Below, in pieces: positions 55,802-64,000 of a DNA stretch of 64,000 nt. The position numbers and the translations under genes are program-made. A model generated the notes under the pieces. It did not search any database, was not told where the DNA came from, and saw only the letters and a program-made list of their open reading frames with translations. The stretch covers positions 1 through 64,000 of the forward strand of contig JANQPF010000023.1 in the NCBI GenBank assembly GCA_028285415.1, in the 5' to 3' direction. The stretch's first letter is position 1; each line of letters begins with the position of its first letter. Source of the DNA: Pseudomonadales bacterium (GTDB taxonomy: Bacteria > Pseudomonadota > Gammaproteobacteria > Pseudomonadales > Azotimanducaceae).

Positions 55802-56458
55802 TCAACCCGCCGGTATGGGAACGAAAGTAATGGCGTTCAGCATCCAGCCGGCAAGCTGAAACAACCATTGAAACAGCGGAATCTGGCCGAGATAGGCGAG
55901 CACGATGATGCCGAGAAACACCACGGTCCCGTACTGCGCGTTCAGCAGCCGGTACTGGTAGGCAAGCCGCTTGGGCAGAAAGTACGGCAGGATGTAATGT
56001 CCGTCGAGCGGTCCGAGCGGGATGAGATTAAAGAGCATCAGCAACAGATTGATGCTCGCAAGATACTGAAAAAAGACGGTTGCCCCCGGATTCTGCCAGC
56101 CGCTCGAGTAAGCCAGCAGAAAAGCGTTCCAGGTCACCACCGCCAGGAGCAGATTCATGAAGGGTCCCGCGGCCGAGACCCAGAGGTCCGAAAACACCGA
56201 TTTGAAATTGCGCGGATCCGTCGGTACCGGCTTGGCATAACCAAATCCGATGAGCACAACCATCAACAGGCCAAACGGGTCGATATGGGCAATGGGATTC
56301 AGCGTCAGGCGGCCCTCGCGTTCCGCGGTATCGTCTCCCTGAAGCTTGGCGACGGCCGCATGGCCAAACTCATGAAACGAGAGCGACAGCACCAGGGCGA
56401 CGATGAGAAGAATGAAGACCTGATACTGGCCTTGGGAAAGCAGAGTAATCATCGGCAC
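55802..56458 (-). CDS. site-2 protease (M50) family membrane metalloprotease
   Basis: 218 residues from a GTG at 56458, with an ATG at 56452 as alternative. Seen: HEFGH (29-33) in the first membrane helix, four to six helices in all, and a second motif FNLIPLGPLDGHYIL with the Asp metal ligand. Known: YwhC-like, PDZ-less site-2 proteases cleave peptide bonds within the membrane. Inferred: cleaves a membrane anti-sigma factor or signal remnants; partner unknown. It is flanked by a GAF/HDOD gene upstream. Confidence 0.88.
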   Translation of the reverse strand: MPMITLLSQGQYQVFILLIVALVLSLSFHEFGHAAVAKLQGDDTAEREGRLTLNPIAHIDPFGLLMVVLIGFGYAKPVPTDPRNFKSVFSDLWVSAAGPFMNLLLAVVTWNAFLLAYSSGWQNPGATVFFQYLASINLLLMLFNLIPLGPLDGHYILPYFLPKRLAYQYRLLNAQYGTVVFLGIIVLAYLGQIPLFQWLFQLAGWMLNAITFVPIPAG

Positions 56459-56499
56459 AGTGTACCCGTCTGCACGGGTTGTGTATCTGCGGAATCCGT

Positions 56500-57930
56500 C
56501 TAGCCGCTCGCCTGGGAGAGAATGAGGGCAATCTGCTGACCAAGCTGACGAAATCCGTCAATCTGCACCTGGGTGAAATCCGCGGCTGCCACGTTTTCCA
56601 TGTACAACACGCCGACGGAGCGTTCGCCGATGCGCACACCGACAACGGCACATGGACCACCACACATCAAAGGCGCCTGCTGCCGGAACTGCTGGCGGAC
56701 CTCAACCCCGGTTTGCTCCAGAACCTCCGCCAGTAGTTTGTGCTCGCCCACTTTGCAGATGGTGCCGATGACGCTTTCCGTATCAATGCCGGTTGCGTAT
56801 TTGATGGCAAGCTTGTCCCTCGCCGGTGTCAACAAAGCAAACCACGCGCGACGGCAGCCAATGCCGTCTTCCATGGCGAGCAGCAGACGCTGCATGAGCT
56901 CATCGCGCGTCTCCCCGTCCTCCAGAGCTCGGGCCAGCTCGCTCAGACGGCGCATCAGGAGTTCGGGATCAGCCTGGCGGATAGCCTCACCCGGCGGTTC
57001 CGGCGTGGGCGCCGTTCCGCCTTCGTCGTTGCCTCCAAGCTGACCACTGCCCGGTTCAGCCGGTAGCACCGGCAACTCCTCTTCGAGTTTGCTCACGCCA
57101 AAGCGGTCGGCAATCTTCGCGGCTTCTTCGAGATTGTCACGCACCAGCTGCTCAACCGCGTCACGTTTGACGTTCAAGTGGCTGGCCAGCCGCTCGAGTA
57201 GCTCCTGAGTCTCCCGGTCACGCCACTCGTGCTCATCGAGCACCCGCGCCACTTCATGGCCCAGCTCGACGTTCTGTACGGCTGGATCGTCTACGTGGAT
57301 GCCGCCGAGCACCTGCCCGAGCAGCTCGCCAAGATGCCAGTCCTGGGCCAGGCCTTTGCTCAGCTCCGAGAGTTCAAATCCGAGCACCTCTTTCTCCGCA
57401 TCACCGTGCGCCATACCCTGCTTCAGTCGCATCTCGATCGCGTTGGCTTCTCGCCCCGCGCGGGACCAGAACGCCATTTCTCCCACCTGACGCAGAAGGG
57501 CCGCCACAAACACCTCATCCGGTCTCCCGCCGCAGTGGCGGGCAAACGCGCGCGCCTGCGCGGCGGCGTGAAAGGCAAGTGCCATATGCCGCCCGACGCG
57601 ATGATGCTGGCTGCCTTTCAACATCTCCTCGATGACGCCCACGGTAATTGCAATTTCGCGCACGGCATCGAAACCCACCATGACCACCGCAGCGCTGATG
57701 GTGTCGATTTCCCGATTCTGCAGATTAAACAGTGGACTGTTGGCAATCTGAATGACGCGCGCCGCCATCGAGGCGTCTTGGCCAATCACATCAGAGAGGT
57801 CGTCTGCGGAGGAAACGTGACTCGTTGCCACGGTGCGTACGTCCCGGACCGTGCGGGAAAAGACAGGCAGGCGGGAGCCGCTGAGATGCTCCCGCCATTT
57901 ATTCACTTTTTCGGTTTTGACTGTGGCCAC
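56500..57930 (-). CDS. HDOD-GAF signalling protein
   Basis: 476 residues from the GTG at 57930 (GAAGAG upstream); the longer frame lies in the hairpin leader. Seen: an HDOD domain (about 5-240; LPVFSRTVRDVRTVATSHVS, IANSPLFNLQNREIDTISAAVV, AALLRQVGEMAFW), a linker with Gly/Pro/Glu, then a GAF domain (about 330-475). Known: HDOD proteins resemble HD-domain phosphohydrolases without the metal site and govern motility or biofilm; GAF binds a ligand or nucleotide. The true HD pair is absent. Inferred: a non-enzymatic regulator, possibly c-di-GMP linked. Confidence 0.85.
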   Translation of the reverse strand: MATVKTEKVNKWREHLSGSRLPVFSRTVRDVRTVATSHVSSADDLSDVIGQDASMAARVIQIANSPLFNLQNREIDTISAAVVMVGFDAVREIAITVGVIEEMLKGSQHHRVGRHMALAFHAAAQARAFARHCGGRPDEVFVAALLRQVGEMAFWSRAGREANAIEMRLKQGMAHGDAEKEVLGFELSELSKGLAQDWHLGELLGQVLGGIHVDDPAVQNVELGHEVARVLDEHEWRDRETQELLERLASHLNVKRDAVEQLVRDNLEEAAKIADRFGVSKLEEELPVLPAEPGSGQLGGNDEGGTAPTPEPPGEAIRQADPELLMRRLSELARALEDGETRDELMQRLLLAMEDGIGCRRAWFALLTPARDKLAIKYATGIDTESVIGTICKVGEHKLLAEVLEQTGVEVRQQFRQQAPLMCGGPCAVVGVRIGERSVGVLYMENVAAADFTQVQIDGFRQLGQQIALILSQASG

Positions 57931-57981
57931 AGGCGCCGCTCTTCTACACTCCAGTAAGTGTAGTCCGCTATGGCGCCTGTG
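57928..57981 (-). promoter_or_regulatory. Long leader hairpin enclosing the HDOD start codon
   Basis: CACAGGCGCC (57928-57937) and GGCGCCTGTG (57972-57981) form a perfect 10-bp outer stem; CTACACT (57944-57950) and AGTGTAG (57957-57963) an inner 7-bp stem with a 6-base loop. In the mRNA the GTG start is the last three bases of the outer stem, and the ribosome site AAGAG is in the internal loop. Inferred: controls translation, such as a thermosensor or ligand switch, or a terminator of the upstream gene. Confidence 0.6.
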
Positions 57982-58001
57982 CATGGGGAGGTGATGGCGG
58001 G

Positions 58002-58916
58002 TTAGTTCACCTTCGCGTTCAACCACTCGACGAGGTCCGCGGTCACCTCATCCCGATTGGTCTCGTTGAACATTTCATGACGGCCTTCGTCATACCATTT
58101 GACGGTGATGTCTCCAAGACCCTGATCATAGAAAGCCTGCAGCATGGTCTGGACGCCCTTGCGCTCACGATGCACCGGATCCGCCGTCCCTGACATGACA
58201 TACACCGGCAGCGCTTTGGGGATCTTTGCCAGCACGTCGGGACGCTGCACAACCTCCGAAGCGGCGAACATGTCCACCAGCGAGCCGGTGGTCAGCACAA
58301 ACCCGCAGGCGTCGTCATCAACGTATTTCTGCACCTCCGCTGCATCGCGGGACAGCCACTCGAAGCCGTTCGCATCCGGCGAATCGAACGGCTTGTTGGC
58401 GTCACCAAAGAGCAGCTTTTGCATCACCTCGCTGCTCACCTCCGGGCCAAGTCGACGGCGTTCGACGGCAGCAACCACCCGCCCCAGCACGCTCGCGAAC
58501 CCACGTCGAAATCCCGGCGTGCCTGACAACACGAGCGCGTCGATGGAAGCCCCGTGCCGGGTAATGTAGAGCTGGGAAATCATCGAGCCCATGCTATGAC
58601 CCAGCAGGACGCGCGGCAGATCCGGATGCGTGCCGCTGATGCGACGGTTGAGCTCATAGGCGTCCGCAACAACCCGGTTCCAGCCGTCACCACCCATGTG
58701 GCCGAGTTGCCCGGCACCTGTCTCCCCGTGCCCGCGATGATCGTTTGCATACACGCTGAAGCCTGCCGCGTTCAACGCCTCGGCCAGCCGATCGTAGCGC
58801 CGGGCATGCTCGCCCATGCCGTGTGCAATATGCACGACGGCGCGTGGGGATTCGATCAGCCAGCGATAGCAGCTCACTTTCTCGCCGTCACTGGCCGGTA
58901 ACAAAAAGGTTTCCAT
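58002..58916 (-). CDS. alpha/beta hydrolase, lysophospholipase/monoacylglycerol lipase type
   Basis: 304 residues. Seen: VVHIAHGMGEHARRYDRLAE (HGxxEH oxyanion), NDHRGHGETG, nucleophile Ser108 in LLGHSMGSMI, Asp in MSGTADPVH and His in DEGRHEMFNE. Known: PldB/MgLL-type serine lipases with HGMGEH and GHSMG. Inferred: cytoplasmic hydrolysis of lysophospholipid or monoacylglycerol. It lies 71 bases upstream of the HDOD gene on the same strand. Confidence 0.92.
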   Translation of the reverse strand: METFLLPASDGEKVSCYRWLIESPRAVVHIAHGMGEHARRYDRLAEALNAAGFSVYANDHRGHGETGAGQLGHMGGDGWNRVVADAYELNRRISGTHPDLPRVLLGHSMGSMISQLYITRHGASIDALVLSGTPGFRRGFASVLGRVVAAVERRRLGPEVSSEVMQKLLFGDANKPFDSPDANGFEWLSRDAAEVQKYVDDDACGFVLTTGSLVDMFAASEVVQRPDVLAKIPKALPVYVMSGTADPVHRERKGVQTMLQAFYDQGLGDITVKWYDEGRHEMFNETNRDEVTADLVEWLNAKVN

Positions 58917-58992
58917 AGATGTCCCTGGCGGTATTCACCCTCCATGCTAACCAACTTGGCCTCGGGAAGCACCGCGGTGTAGGCTTGACAGC

Positions 58993-59343
58993 GTGAACGT
59001 GGATACAGCCGCCATCTCCGCAAAGCTCGAGACGATGCGCGCCGATCTCGAGGCCGTGGCCGCCGATGGTGCTGAAGCTGCCGCTCCGGTGGAGCTGGAC
59101 CAGAGCAAAGTCGGCAGATTGTCGCGGATGGATGCCATGCAATCCCAGGCGATTGCGAGAGACTCCCAGGCCCGCCGCACTGCCCGCCTCGGGGAGATAG
59201 ATGCGGCACTCAAGCGTCTGGACGACGGCACCTACGGCGAATGTCTCGAGTGTGGGGAATCCATCAATCCCGCGCGCCTGGAATTCGACCCTGCCGCGGC
59301 GCTTTGTATTCGCTGTGCGGCCATTGCTGAGGAACCACCATGA
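58993..59343 (+). CDS. DksA/TraR-type zinc finger protein
   Basis: 116 residues from a GTG at 58993, which follows CTTGACAGC. Seen: long coiled-coil hairpin (about 5-75) with DQSKVGRLSRMDAMQSQA at its tip, then CLECGESINPARLEFDPAAALCIRC, giving C-x2-C-x17-C-x2-C. Known: DksA-like proteins bind in the RNA polymerase secondary channel with ppGpp. It has only one Asp in the tip where DksA has two. Inferred: transcription regulator; the stop overlaps the ATG of the luciferase-like oxidoreductase, which may be its neighbour by chance or its target. Confidence 0.85.
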   Translation: MNVDTAAISAKLETMRADLEAVAADGAEAAAPVELDQSKVGRLSRMDAMQSQAIARDSQARRTARLGEIDAALKRLDDGTYGECLECGESINPARLEFDPAAALCIRCAAIAEEPP

Positions 59344-60374
59344 AAATATTTACCGGCATCCCGTTGGACGACTTACGCAAAGTCCCGGACGCCATCAGAC
59401 GGGTCGAAGCTCGCGGTTACGACGGCATCACCACGCAGGAAAACCGTCAGGACCCGTTCCTTCCGCTGGCGGTGGCGGCCGTGAACTCCGAGCGTGTGGA
59501 GCTCGCCACCTCCATCGCCATCTCGTTCGCCCGCAGCCCCATGGTATTTGCGAATATCGCCTGGGATCTACAGCGTGCATCAGCCGGACGCTTTGTCCTC
59601 GGTCTGGGCACACAGGTCAAAGGCCACAACGAGCGCCGCTTCAGCGTACCCTGGTCAGCCCCGGCGCCGCGGATGCGGGAGGTGGTTCAGTTCATCAAGG
59701 CAACCTGGCATGCCTGGCAGACAGGCGAAGACCTGAACTATGAAGGTGACCACTACAAAGTCACGCTGATGCCGCCCAATTTCCGCCCCGATCCCCTGGA
59801 GGTGCCGATCCCACCGGTGACCATTGCCGCGGTTGGTCCCGGGATGATGCGCGTCGCCGCCGAAGAGTGCGACGGCGTGCGGCTGCACGGATTTGCGACG
59901 AGGAAGTATCTCGAAAACGTCGCCATGCCGAGACTCGAAAAGGGTCTGGCGCGAGCCGGCAGGTCCCGCGAAAGGTTCGAAATCTCCGGGGGCGGCTTCG
60001 TCGCCACCGGGGCCACGGATGAGGCGGTTGCCAGGGCGTTCGAGTGGGTCCGCATGCGGGTCGGGTTTTACGGTTCCACCCGGGCATACTGGCCGGTGTT
60101 TGAAGCGCACGGTCTCGAAGAGCTCGGCGCCAAGCTGAACCACATGTCGAAAACCAATCAGTGGGATGCCATGACGGACGAGGTCAGCGACGACGTCGTC
60201 CATCTCTTCGCTGCAGTCGGCAGGCACGATGAGCTGGTTGGGGCGGTCGAAGCGCGCTTCGGCGGCCTCGTGGATGCCATCAGCCCCGGCACGCCCGTTG
60301 ATGAAGCCGGCGGCCTGCCACCAGAGCTCTTGCAGGATCTGCGCGCAATTCCATCACCGTTCGAGCAGTTTTAG
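59340..60374 (+). CDS. LLM-class flavin-dependent oxidoreductase
   Basis: 344 residues; ATG overlaps the previous stop (ATGA). Seen: MKIFTGIPLDDLRKVPDAIR, ARSPMVFANIAWDLQRASAGRF, LGLGTQVKGHNERRFSVPWS and AAVGPGMMRVAAEECDGVRL. Known: TIM-barrel luciferase-like monooxygenases/F420-dependent reductases; this sequence is of the group annotated TIGR03617. Inferred: flavin or F420 dependent oxidation of an unknown compound. The stop overlaps the hybrid kinase stop by four bases. Confidence 0.88.
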   Translation: MKIFTGIPLDDLRKVPDAIRRVEARGYDGITTQENRQDPFLPLAVAAVNSERVELATSIAISFARSPMVFANIAWDLQRASAGRFVLGLGTQVKGHNERRFSVPWSAPAPRMREVVQFIKATWHAWQTGEDLNYEGDHYKVTLMPPNFRPDPLEVPIPPVTIAAVGPGMMRVAAEECDGVRLHGFATRKYLENVAMPRLEKGLARAGRSRERFEISGGGFVATGATDEAVARAFEWVRMRVGFYGSTRAYWPVFEAHGLEELGAKLNHMSKTNQWDAMTDEVSDDVVHLFAAVGRHDELVGAVEARFGGLVDAISPGTPVDEAGGLPPELLQDLRAIPSPFEQF

Positions 60375-62275
60375 GCGTCGTCACCTTCGGTGACCCGCTG
60401 CACGGCGGTGACGACGTCGCTGACCAGGAACGGCTTGGCCAGAAAGCCCGCGAGACCCTTACCCACAAACGCCTGCGTTGCGTCCTGCTCGTTATAACCG
60501 CTCATCAGAATCACGCGAACCTCGGGATCTATCTGTCGCAGATGTTTGAAGGTTTCCTCACCGTCCATGTCGGGCATCGTCAAATCGAGCATCACCACGG
60601 CGCAGATCTCGCTGTTCCGGGTAAACCAGTCGAGGGCGTCCCTGCCTGAATGCACGCAGGTGACGTCGAATCCAAAGCGGGTAAGGATCGCATCCGCGGT
60701 ACCGGCAACCGTGACGTCGTCATCGACGATGAGCACGCTGCCCATCCCTTCCAGTTTCGGTAGCTCCTCGACGGTATTCGATACCTGTTCTTCGCTGAGC
60801 GCCGGCAGCAGGATCTTGACGGTGGTTCCCACACCGAGCTCGCTATAGACCCTGATGGCGCCGCCGTGTCCGCGCACAATACCCAGCACAGCCGCCATTC
60901 CCAGGCCGCGACCGGTAAATTTTGTCGTATAGAAAGGTTCGAAAAGCTGCCGCTTGGTCTCTTCGGTCATCCCCACACCGTTGTCTGAGACTTCCACATG
61001 AACGGCAAGCCCGGGAGTTATCGAACCGGCAAAGTCGCTTTGCGACAGATACGCCTCGTTGACTTCCTGCGTGTTCGTTGTGACCGTGACCATCCCGCTG
61101 CTGGAGCCTTCACAAGCTTCCGCACCATTGATGATGAGGTTCATGAGGATCTGTTGAATCTGTGAACGGTCGGCTTCAATCGGCGGCAGCTTTTCACCCA
61201 GGTTCGTGCGGACAACACAGTTGCCGGAAATTGTGACCTGCAGAATCTGGTTCATCTCGGCAATGACATGGTTGAGGTCCACCGGCTCAATGACAAAACG
61301 TCCCTTGCCAGAATAAGCCAGAAGCTGACGCGTGAGCTCCGACGCGTGTTTACCGGCAGTCACAATGTCTTCCAGGCGTTGCCTAGTGCCGGGGGGCAGT
61401 CCGCTTTCGAAGAGCGCAAGGTCCGCATTGCCCATGATGCCCGACAACAGGTTGTTGAAGTCGTGGGCGACGCCTCCCGCCAGCAGTCCCAGACTCTCGA
61501 GACGCTGAGATTCCTGCATCCTCGCTTCAACCGCGCGGCGCTCCTCTTCGAGCGCCTGACGCTCGGTCAGATCGAAAAACTGCACGATCCGGTAGGTCTC
61601 ACCGTCGATGTCACAGAGCTGCGCCGACATCTGCACCGGGAACGTCTCACCATCACGCCTGTACAGCTCTGCGTAGAAGGCGTCTACGTTCCCCTGCTTC
61701 TCCAGCTGCGTTATGAAGAGCTCACGCCGCTGCGGATCTCTCCAGGCACCCATGGTGGGCGCACCGACCGGCGAGTCCGACTGGCCCGCAACCAGCCTGG
61801 TAAACGCCGGATTGACGTCGATGATCTTGTTGGTCTGATGGTTGACGAGACCGGTGGGCACCGGGCTTCCCGCAAGCACGGCTCCGAGCTTGAGACCGGC
61901 AGCAGACTGCTGCACCGCGCTCTGGTGCATCCCCGCGAGCTCGGTCACGCGCTGATCCTGAAGTTGGACGAAAGTGAATTCGCCGATGACGTCCGCGGTT
62001 ACGAGCACCGGCAAGTCACCGCTGACGGCACGCAACGTCACCATGCGATAGGAAACGCGATCACGCAGCGCACTTTCGATGAGCTGTTTCGGGGTCTCTG
62101 CATCAGGCCAGAAAGTGTCTTCGACGTCTTCGAGTGGGATACCGATGAGCTGCGAAAACGCGAGATTCTGATCGACCAGCTGCGCGGTGGCGTTGTCCAG
62201 CACCAGCATCGGGGTGATGCTGCGGTCGAACAACGTTCTGAAGTATACGTCTCCTGGTGTCCGATCCTGGCTCAC
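60371..62275 (-). CDS. hybrid sensor histidine kinase (PAS-PAS-HisKA-HATPase-REC)
   Basis: 634 residues from a GTG at 62275 (GAGGGAG upstream). Seen: two PAS-like domains (about 10-125 and 130-240), His271 in GGVAHDFNNLLSGIMGNA, ATPase motifs DNGVGM and GRGLGM, and a receiver domain at 510-630 with VDDD, phospho-acceptor Asp564 in VVMLDLTMPDMDG and a late Lys. No membrane helix. Known: soluble hybrid kinases pass phosphate to their own receiver and then to a histidine phosphotransferase. Inferred: redox- or ligand-sensing; the output protein is not nearby. Confidence 0.93.
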   Translation of the reverse strand: MSQDRTPGDVYFRTLFDRSITPMLVLDNATAQLVDQNLAFSQLIGIPLEDVEDTFWPDAETPKQLIESALRDRVSYRMVTLRAVSGDLPVLVTADVIGEFTFVQLQDQRVTELAGMHQSAVQQSAAGLKLGAVLAGSPVPTGLVNHQTNKIIDVNPAFTRLVAGQSDSPVGAPTMGAWRDPQRRELFITQLEKQGNVDAFYAELYRRDGETFPVQMSAQLCDIDGETYRIVQFFDLTERQALEEERRAVEARMQESQRLESLGLLAGGVAHDFNNLLSGIMGNADLALFESGLPPGTRQRLEDIVTAGKHASELTRQLLAYSGKGRFVIEPVDLNHVIAEMNQILQVTISGNCVVRTNLGEKLPPIEADRSQIQQILMNLIINGAEACEGSSSGMVTVTTNTQEVNEAYLSQSDFAGSITPGLAVHVEVSDNGVGMTEETKRQLFEPFYTTKFTGRGLGMAAVLGIVRGHGGAIRVYSELGVGTTVKILLPALSEEQVSNTVEELPKLEGMGSVLIVDDDVTVAGTADAILTRFGFDVTCVHSGRDALDWFTRNSEICAVVMLDLTMPDMDGEETFKHLRQIDPEVRVILMSGYNEQDATQAFVGKGLAGFLAKPFLVSDVVTAVQRVTEGDDA

Positions 62276-62354
62276 GCGTTCTCCCTCAGTCTTTTACGAG
62301 CGCGCACTCAAGTGAGCGGCGCGGCGCTCACAACGCCGCGCCGTGCCGTTCTCG

Positions 62355-63497
62355 TTAGCGTGAAAGGATGGTAACGCCGGACAGGCCCGGCGCGCCGTAA
62401 ACGTGCGTATAGCCAACCTTTGGATCGTTGGGTACCTGCCGCTGTCCAGCACCGCCGCGAAGCTGCAGCGCAATCTCGTAGACCTGGCGCAGTCCTGAGG
62501 CACCAATCGGCTCGCCGTTGGCGATACAGCCGCCGTCGGTGTTGACGGGCAGCTGCCCGTCAATTTCGGTTCTACCTTCGGCAAGCCACTTTTCCTGATC
62601 GCCGTCGGCACAGAATCCATTCTCGGACATGTGCATGATCTCAGCGCCTGATTCGGTGTCCTGCAGCTGCGCGACATCGATGTCTTCAGGGCCGACGCCA
62701 GCCATCTCGAACGCCGCCCGGGACGCCTGCACGGTCGGCGCATCGGCACGTTCGAGCGCCTGATTCTGCGAGAAGACTTCGAACGACCCGAAATTGCGGG
62801 TCTTGACCACGGCAGCTTTCAAGAAGACGGGATTGGACGTGTACTGCTTTGCCTTGTCTGCGCGACAGAGAATCATGGCGCAGCCGCCTTCAGCCGGAGA
62901 GCAGAACATGTACTTACGCAACGGAGCGGCCACCATCGGCGACTCCGCGACCTGCTCGAAGCTGAACGCCTCGCGTCTCCAGGCGTTTTCGTTCATGGCG
63001 CCGTTTTTGAAGTTCTTGACCGCCACGCGGGTCAGCGTGTCCTCGGATATCCCGTACTCGTGCATGTAGCGCTGGATTTTCATGCCGAAGAACTGCGGCG
63101 TCAGCGCCATGCCGATGTCGCCATACCATTTGCCGAGACCGCTGCCTTCCGGGTCGACGGTAAACGCGCCGCGTGGGTGTTTGTCGAAACCAACCGCAAC
63201 GCCGACGTCGAACATCCCTGATTTGATGGCCATGTAAGCCGACTGCAGCGCCGAGCCTCCGGTGGCACAGCCGTTCTTGACGTTGATGAACTGCAGACCC
63301 GTCAGGCCCAGCTTGGACACCATCGTGTCCGGACTTTCCGCAGCGCCGGTGCCGCCGTAGGCAAACTGCATGTCCTGCCAGCCGAGACCGGCATCTTCCA
63401 GCGCCAGGCGGGCGGCGTGTACGCCCTGCTCAAGTCCGGTAACCCCGTCCGTCCGACCGAAAGGATGAATCCCGATCCCGATGATTGCTACGTCCAC
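62355..63497 (-). CDS. thiolase-like (SCP-x) acyl-CoA acetyltransferase
   Basis: 380 residues from a GTG at 63497 (GAGGAG upstream). Seen: GIGIHPFGRTDGVTGLEQGV, Cys77 in NVKNGCATGGSALQSAY, GFDKHPRGAF, FCSPAEGGCAMILC and VNTDGGCIANGEPIGASGLRQ. Known: SCP-x-type thiolases act on sterol or steroid side-chain CoA thioesters with a DUF35 partner. Inferred: forms a two-subunit enzyme with the DUF35 protein encoded just upstream. Confidence 0.92.
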   Translation of the reverse strand: MDVAIIGIGIHPFGRTDGVTGLEQGVHAARLALEDAGLGWQDMQFAYGGTGAAESPDTMVSKLGLTGLQFINVKNGCATGGSALQSAYMAIKSGMFDVGVAVGFDKHPRGAFTVDPEGSGLGKWYGDIGMALTPQFFGMKIQRYMHEYGISEDTLTRVAVKNFKNGAMNENAWRREAFSFEQVAESPMVAAPLRKYMFCSPAEGGCAMILCRADKAKQYTSNPVFLKAAVVKTRNFGSFEVFSQNQALERADAPTVQASRAAFEMAGVGPEDIDVAQLQDTESGAEIMHMSENGFCADGDQEKWLAEGRTEIDGQLPVNTDGGCIANGEPIGASGLRQVYEIALQLRGGAGQRQVPNDPKVGYTHVYGAPGLSGVTILSR

Positions 63498-63517
63498 ATT
63501 CGTCTCCTCGTTCTCTT

Positions 63518-63559
63518 GTCTCTATCCCGGTGTCTCTATCCCGGTATCTCTATCCCGGC
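63518..63559. repeat. Three 14-bp tandem repeats
   Basis: Units of (G/A)TCTCTATCCCGG(T/C) at 63518, 63532 and 63546, the first two identical. They fill the gap between the DUF35 and thiolase genes on the minus strand, where each unit reads with GGGATAGAGA. Confidence 0.85.
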
Positions 63560-63568
63560 CGCTCGACA

Positions 63569-64000
63569 CTATTCGAGCTCTTCAACCGGCTGAAAAAAAT
63601 AGGCCACGACGTCTTTGCCGTCTTTCTCGATATACTTTTCGACGACAAGCTCCATTTCCATGCCAACGCGGAGCTTTTCCACGTCGGCACACTTGATGCG
63701 TGTCTGCACGCGCGTCTGATCCGGCAGCTCGACGTAGCCCACCCCGAACGGACGGAAGTCCTCCGCCGTCTCTGGGCCTTCATAGGGTGGGCGATTCGGC
63801 AGGAAACACTGGATGGTATAGGTCCACAACGTACCGCGACGTTCAAGCTCGATGTTCTCGGTTTCCGTGCTCGAACATGCCGGACAGCTCGACTGCGCGG
63901 GGAACGTGACCACGCCGCAGTTACTGCACTTGCTGCCAATCAGGCGCGGATCGTTCGACGGCCAGGTAAACAGGCCCTCTGCAATCGGCACCTGGTCTGC
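63569..64000 (-). CDS. DUF35 OB-fold/zinc-ribbon acyl-CoA-associated protein (5' end may lie outside window)
   Basis: At least 140 residues; the frame is open to the right edge, and a GTG at 63991 is only one possible start. Seen: IAEGLFTWPSNDPRLIGSKC, a zinc ribbon CSNCGVVTFPAQSSCPAC (C-x2-C, C-x2-C), WTYTIQCFLPNRPPYEG and FGVGYVELPDQTRVQTRI of the OB barrel. Known: DUF35 proteins bind thiolases as ChsH2-like or sterol thiolase partners. Inferred: partner of the adjacent SCP-x thiolase in one operon. Confidence 0.85.
   Translation of the reverse strand, partial: ADQVPIAEGLFTWPSNDPRLIGSKCSNCGVVTFPAQSSCPACSSTETENIELERRGTLWTYTIQCFLPNRPPYEGPETAEDFRPFGVGYVELPDQTRVQTRIKCADVEKLRVGMEMELVVEKYIEKDGKDVVAYFFQPVEELE

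Overview
The window looks like the chromosome of a free-living, metabolically broad gammaproteobacterium, probably marine or soil oligotroph-like. This is an inference from gene content: a ZapG/YhcB (DUF1043) protein, an MshQ-like DUF6701 surface protein, several TauD-type dioxygenases, acyl-CoA dehydrogenases, an OB-fold/thiolase pair, hydantoinase subunits and many small families typical of such genomes. Most of the window is GC-rich and tightly packed, with frequent ATGA overlaps. There are no rRNAs and no recognisable phage or transposase genes.

Layout. 1-4000: tail of a PQQ-type sugar dehydrogenase, a frameshifted small membrane gene, a metallo-beta-lactamase-fold hydrolase and a membrane histidine kinase, closed by a shared hairpin terminator. 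4097-10576: a CitE-like lyase plus alpha/beta hydrolase pair, a diguanylate cyclase, then an operon of SDR dehydrogenase, epoxide hydrolase and acetoacetyl-CoA synthetase. 10584-17375: a divergent pair of units, one with an MFS carrier, a TauD dioxygenase and an N,N-dimethylformamidase-like large subunit, the other with a YtcJ-like amidohydrolase overlapping a CobW-type metallochaperone. 17491-19497: a secreted subtilase with a very charged linker and FLWSN repeats, behind a textbook sigma-54 promoter. 19551-23811: two hypothetical/DUF genes and an operon of a thioredoxin-fused protein plus a UGSC selenoprotein that needs read-through of an in-frame UGA. 23929-28557: acyl-CoA dehydrogenase, second TauD dioxygenase, HSL-type esterase, a 39-residue membrane peptide and a GPH sugar-type symporter. 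28665-42190: GNAT, ZapG-like protein, MATE, MscS, HsaA-like monooxygenase, NylC-like peptidase, a large DUF6701 protein, secreted proteins, a Ser/Thr kinase and an AllA-like lyase.

42445-49310 is the accessory part. A tRNA-Gly gene at 49235-49310 has its 26-nt 3' end repeated directly at 42596-42621, bracketing about 6.6 kb of less GC-rich, mostly hypothetical genes. The left edge also holds other tRNA-Gly fragments mixed with perfect palindromes. No integrase is visible, so the island is either non-autonomous or decayed.

49440-64000 returns to dense core-like genes: a cupin; an operon of PLP dehydratase, MFS carrier and HyuA/HyuB (cyclic amide or amino acid derivative use); a site-2 protease; an HDOD-GAF protein whose start codon lies in a long hairpin; a lysophospholipase; a DksA-type protein overlapping a luciferase-like oxidoreductase; a hybrid histidine kinase; and a DUF35/thiolase pair. 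The most unusual items are the UGSC selenoprotein operon, the sigma-54-driven subtilase, the tRNA-Gly island with its palindrome cluster, and the start-codon hairpin of the HDOD gene.
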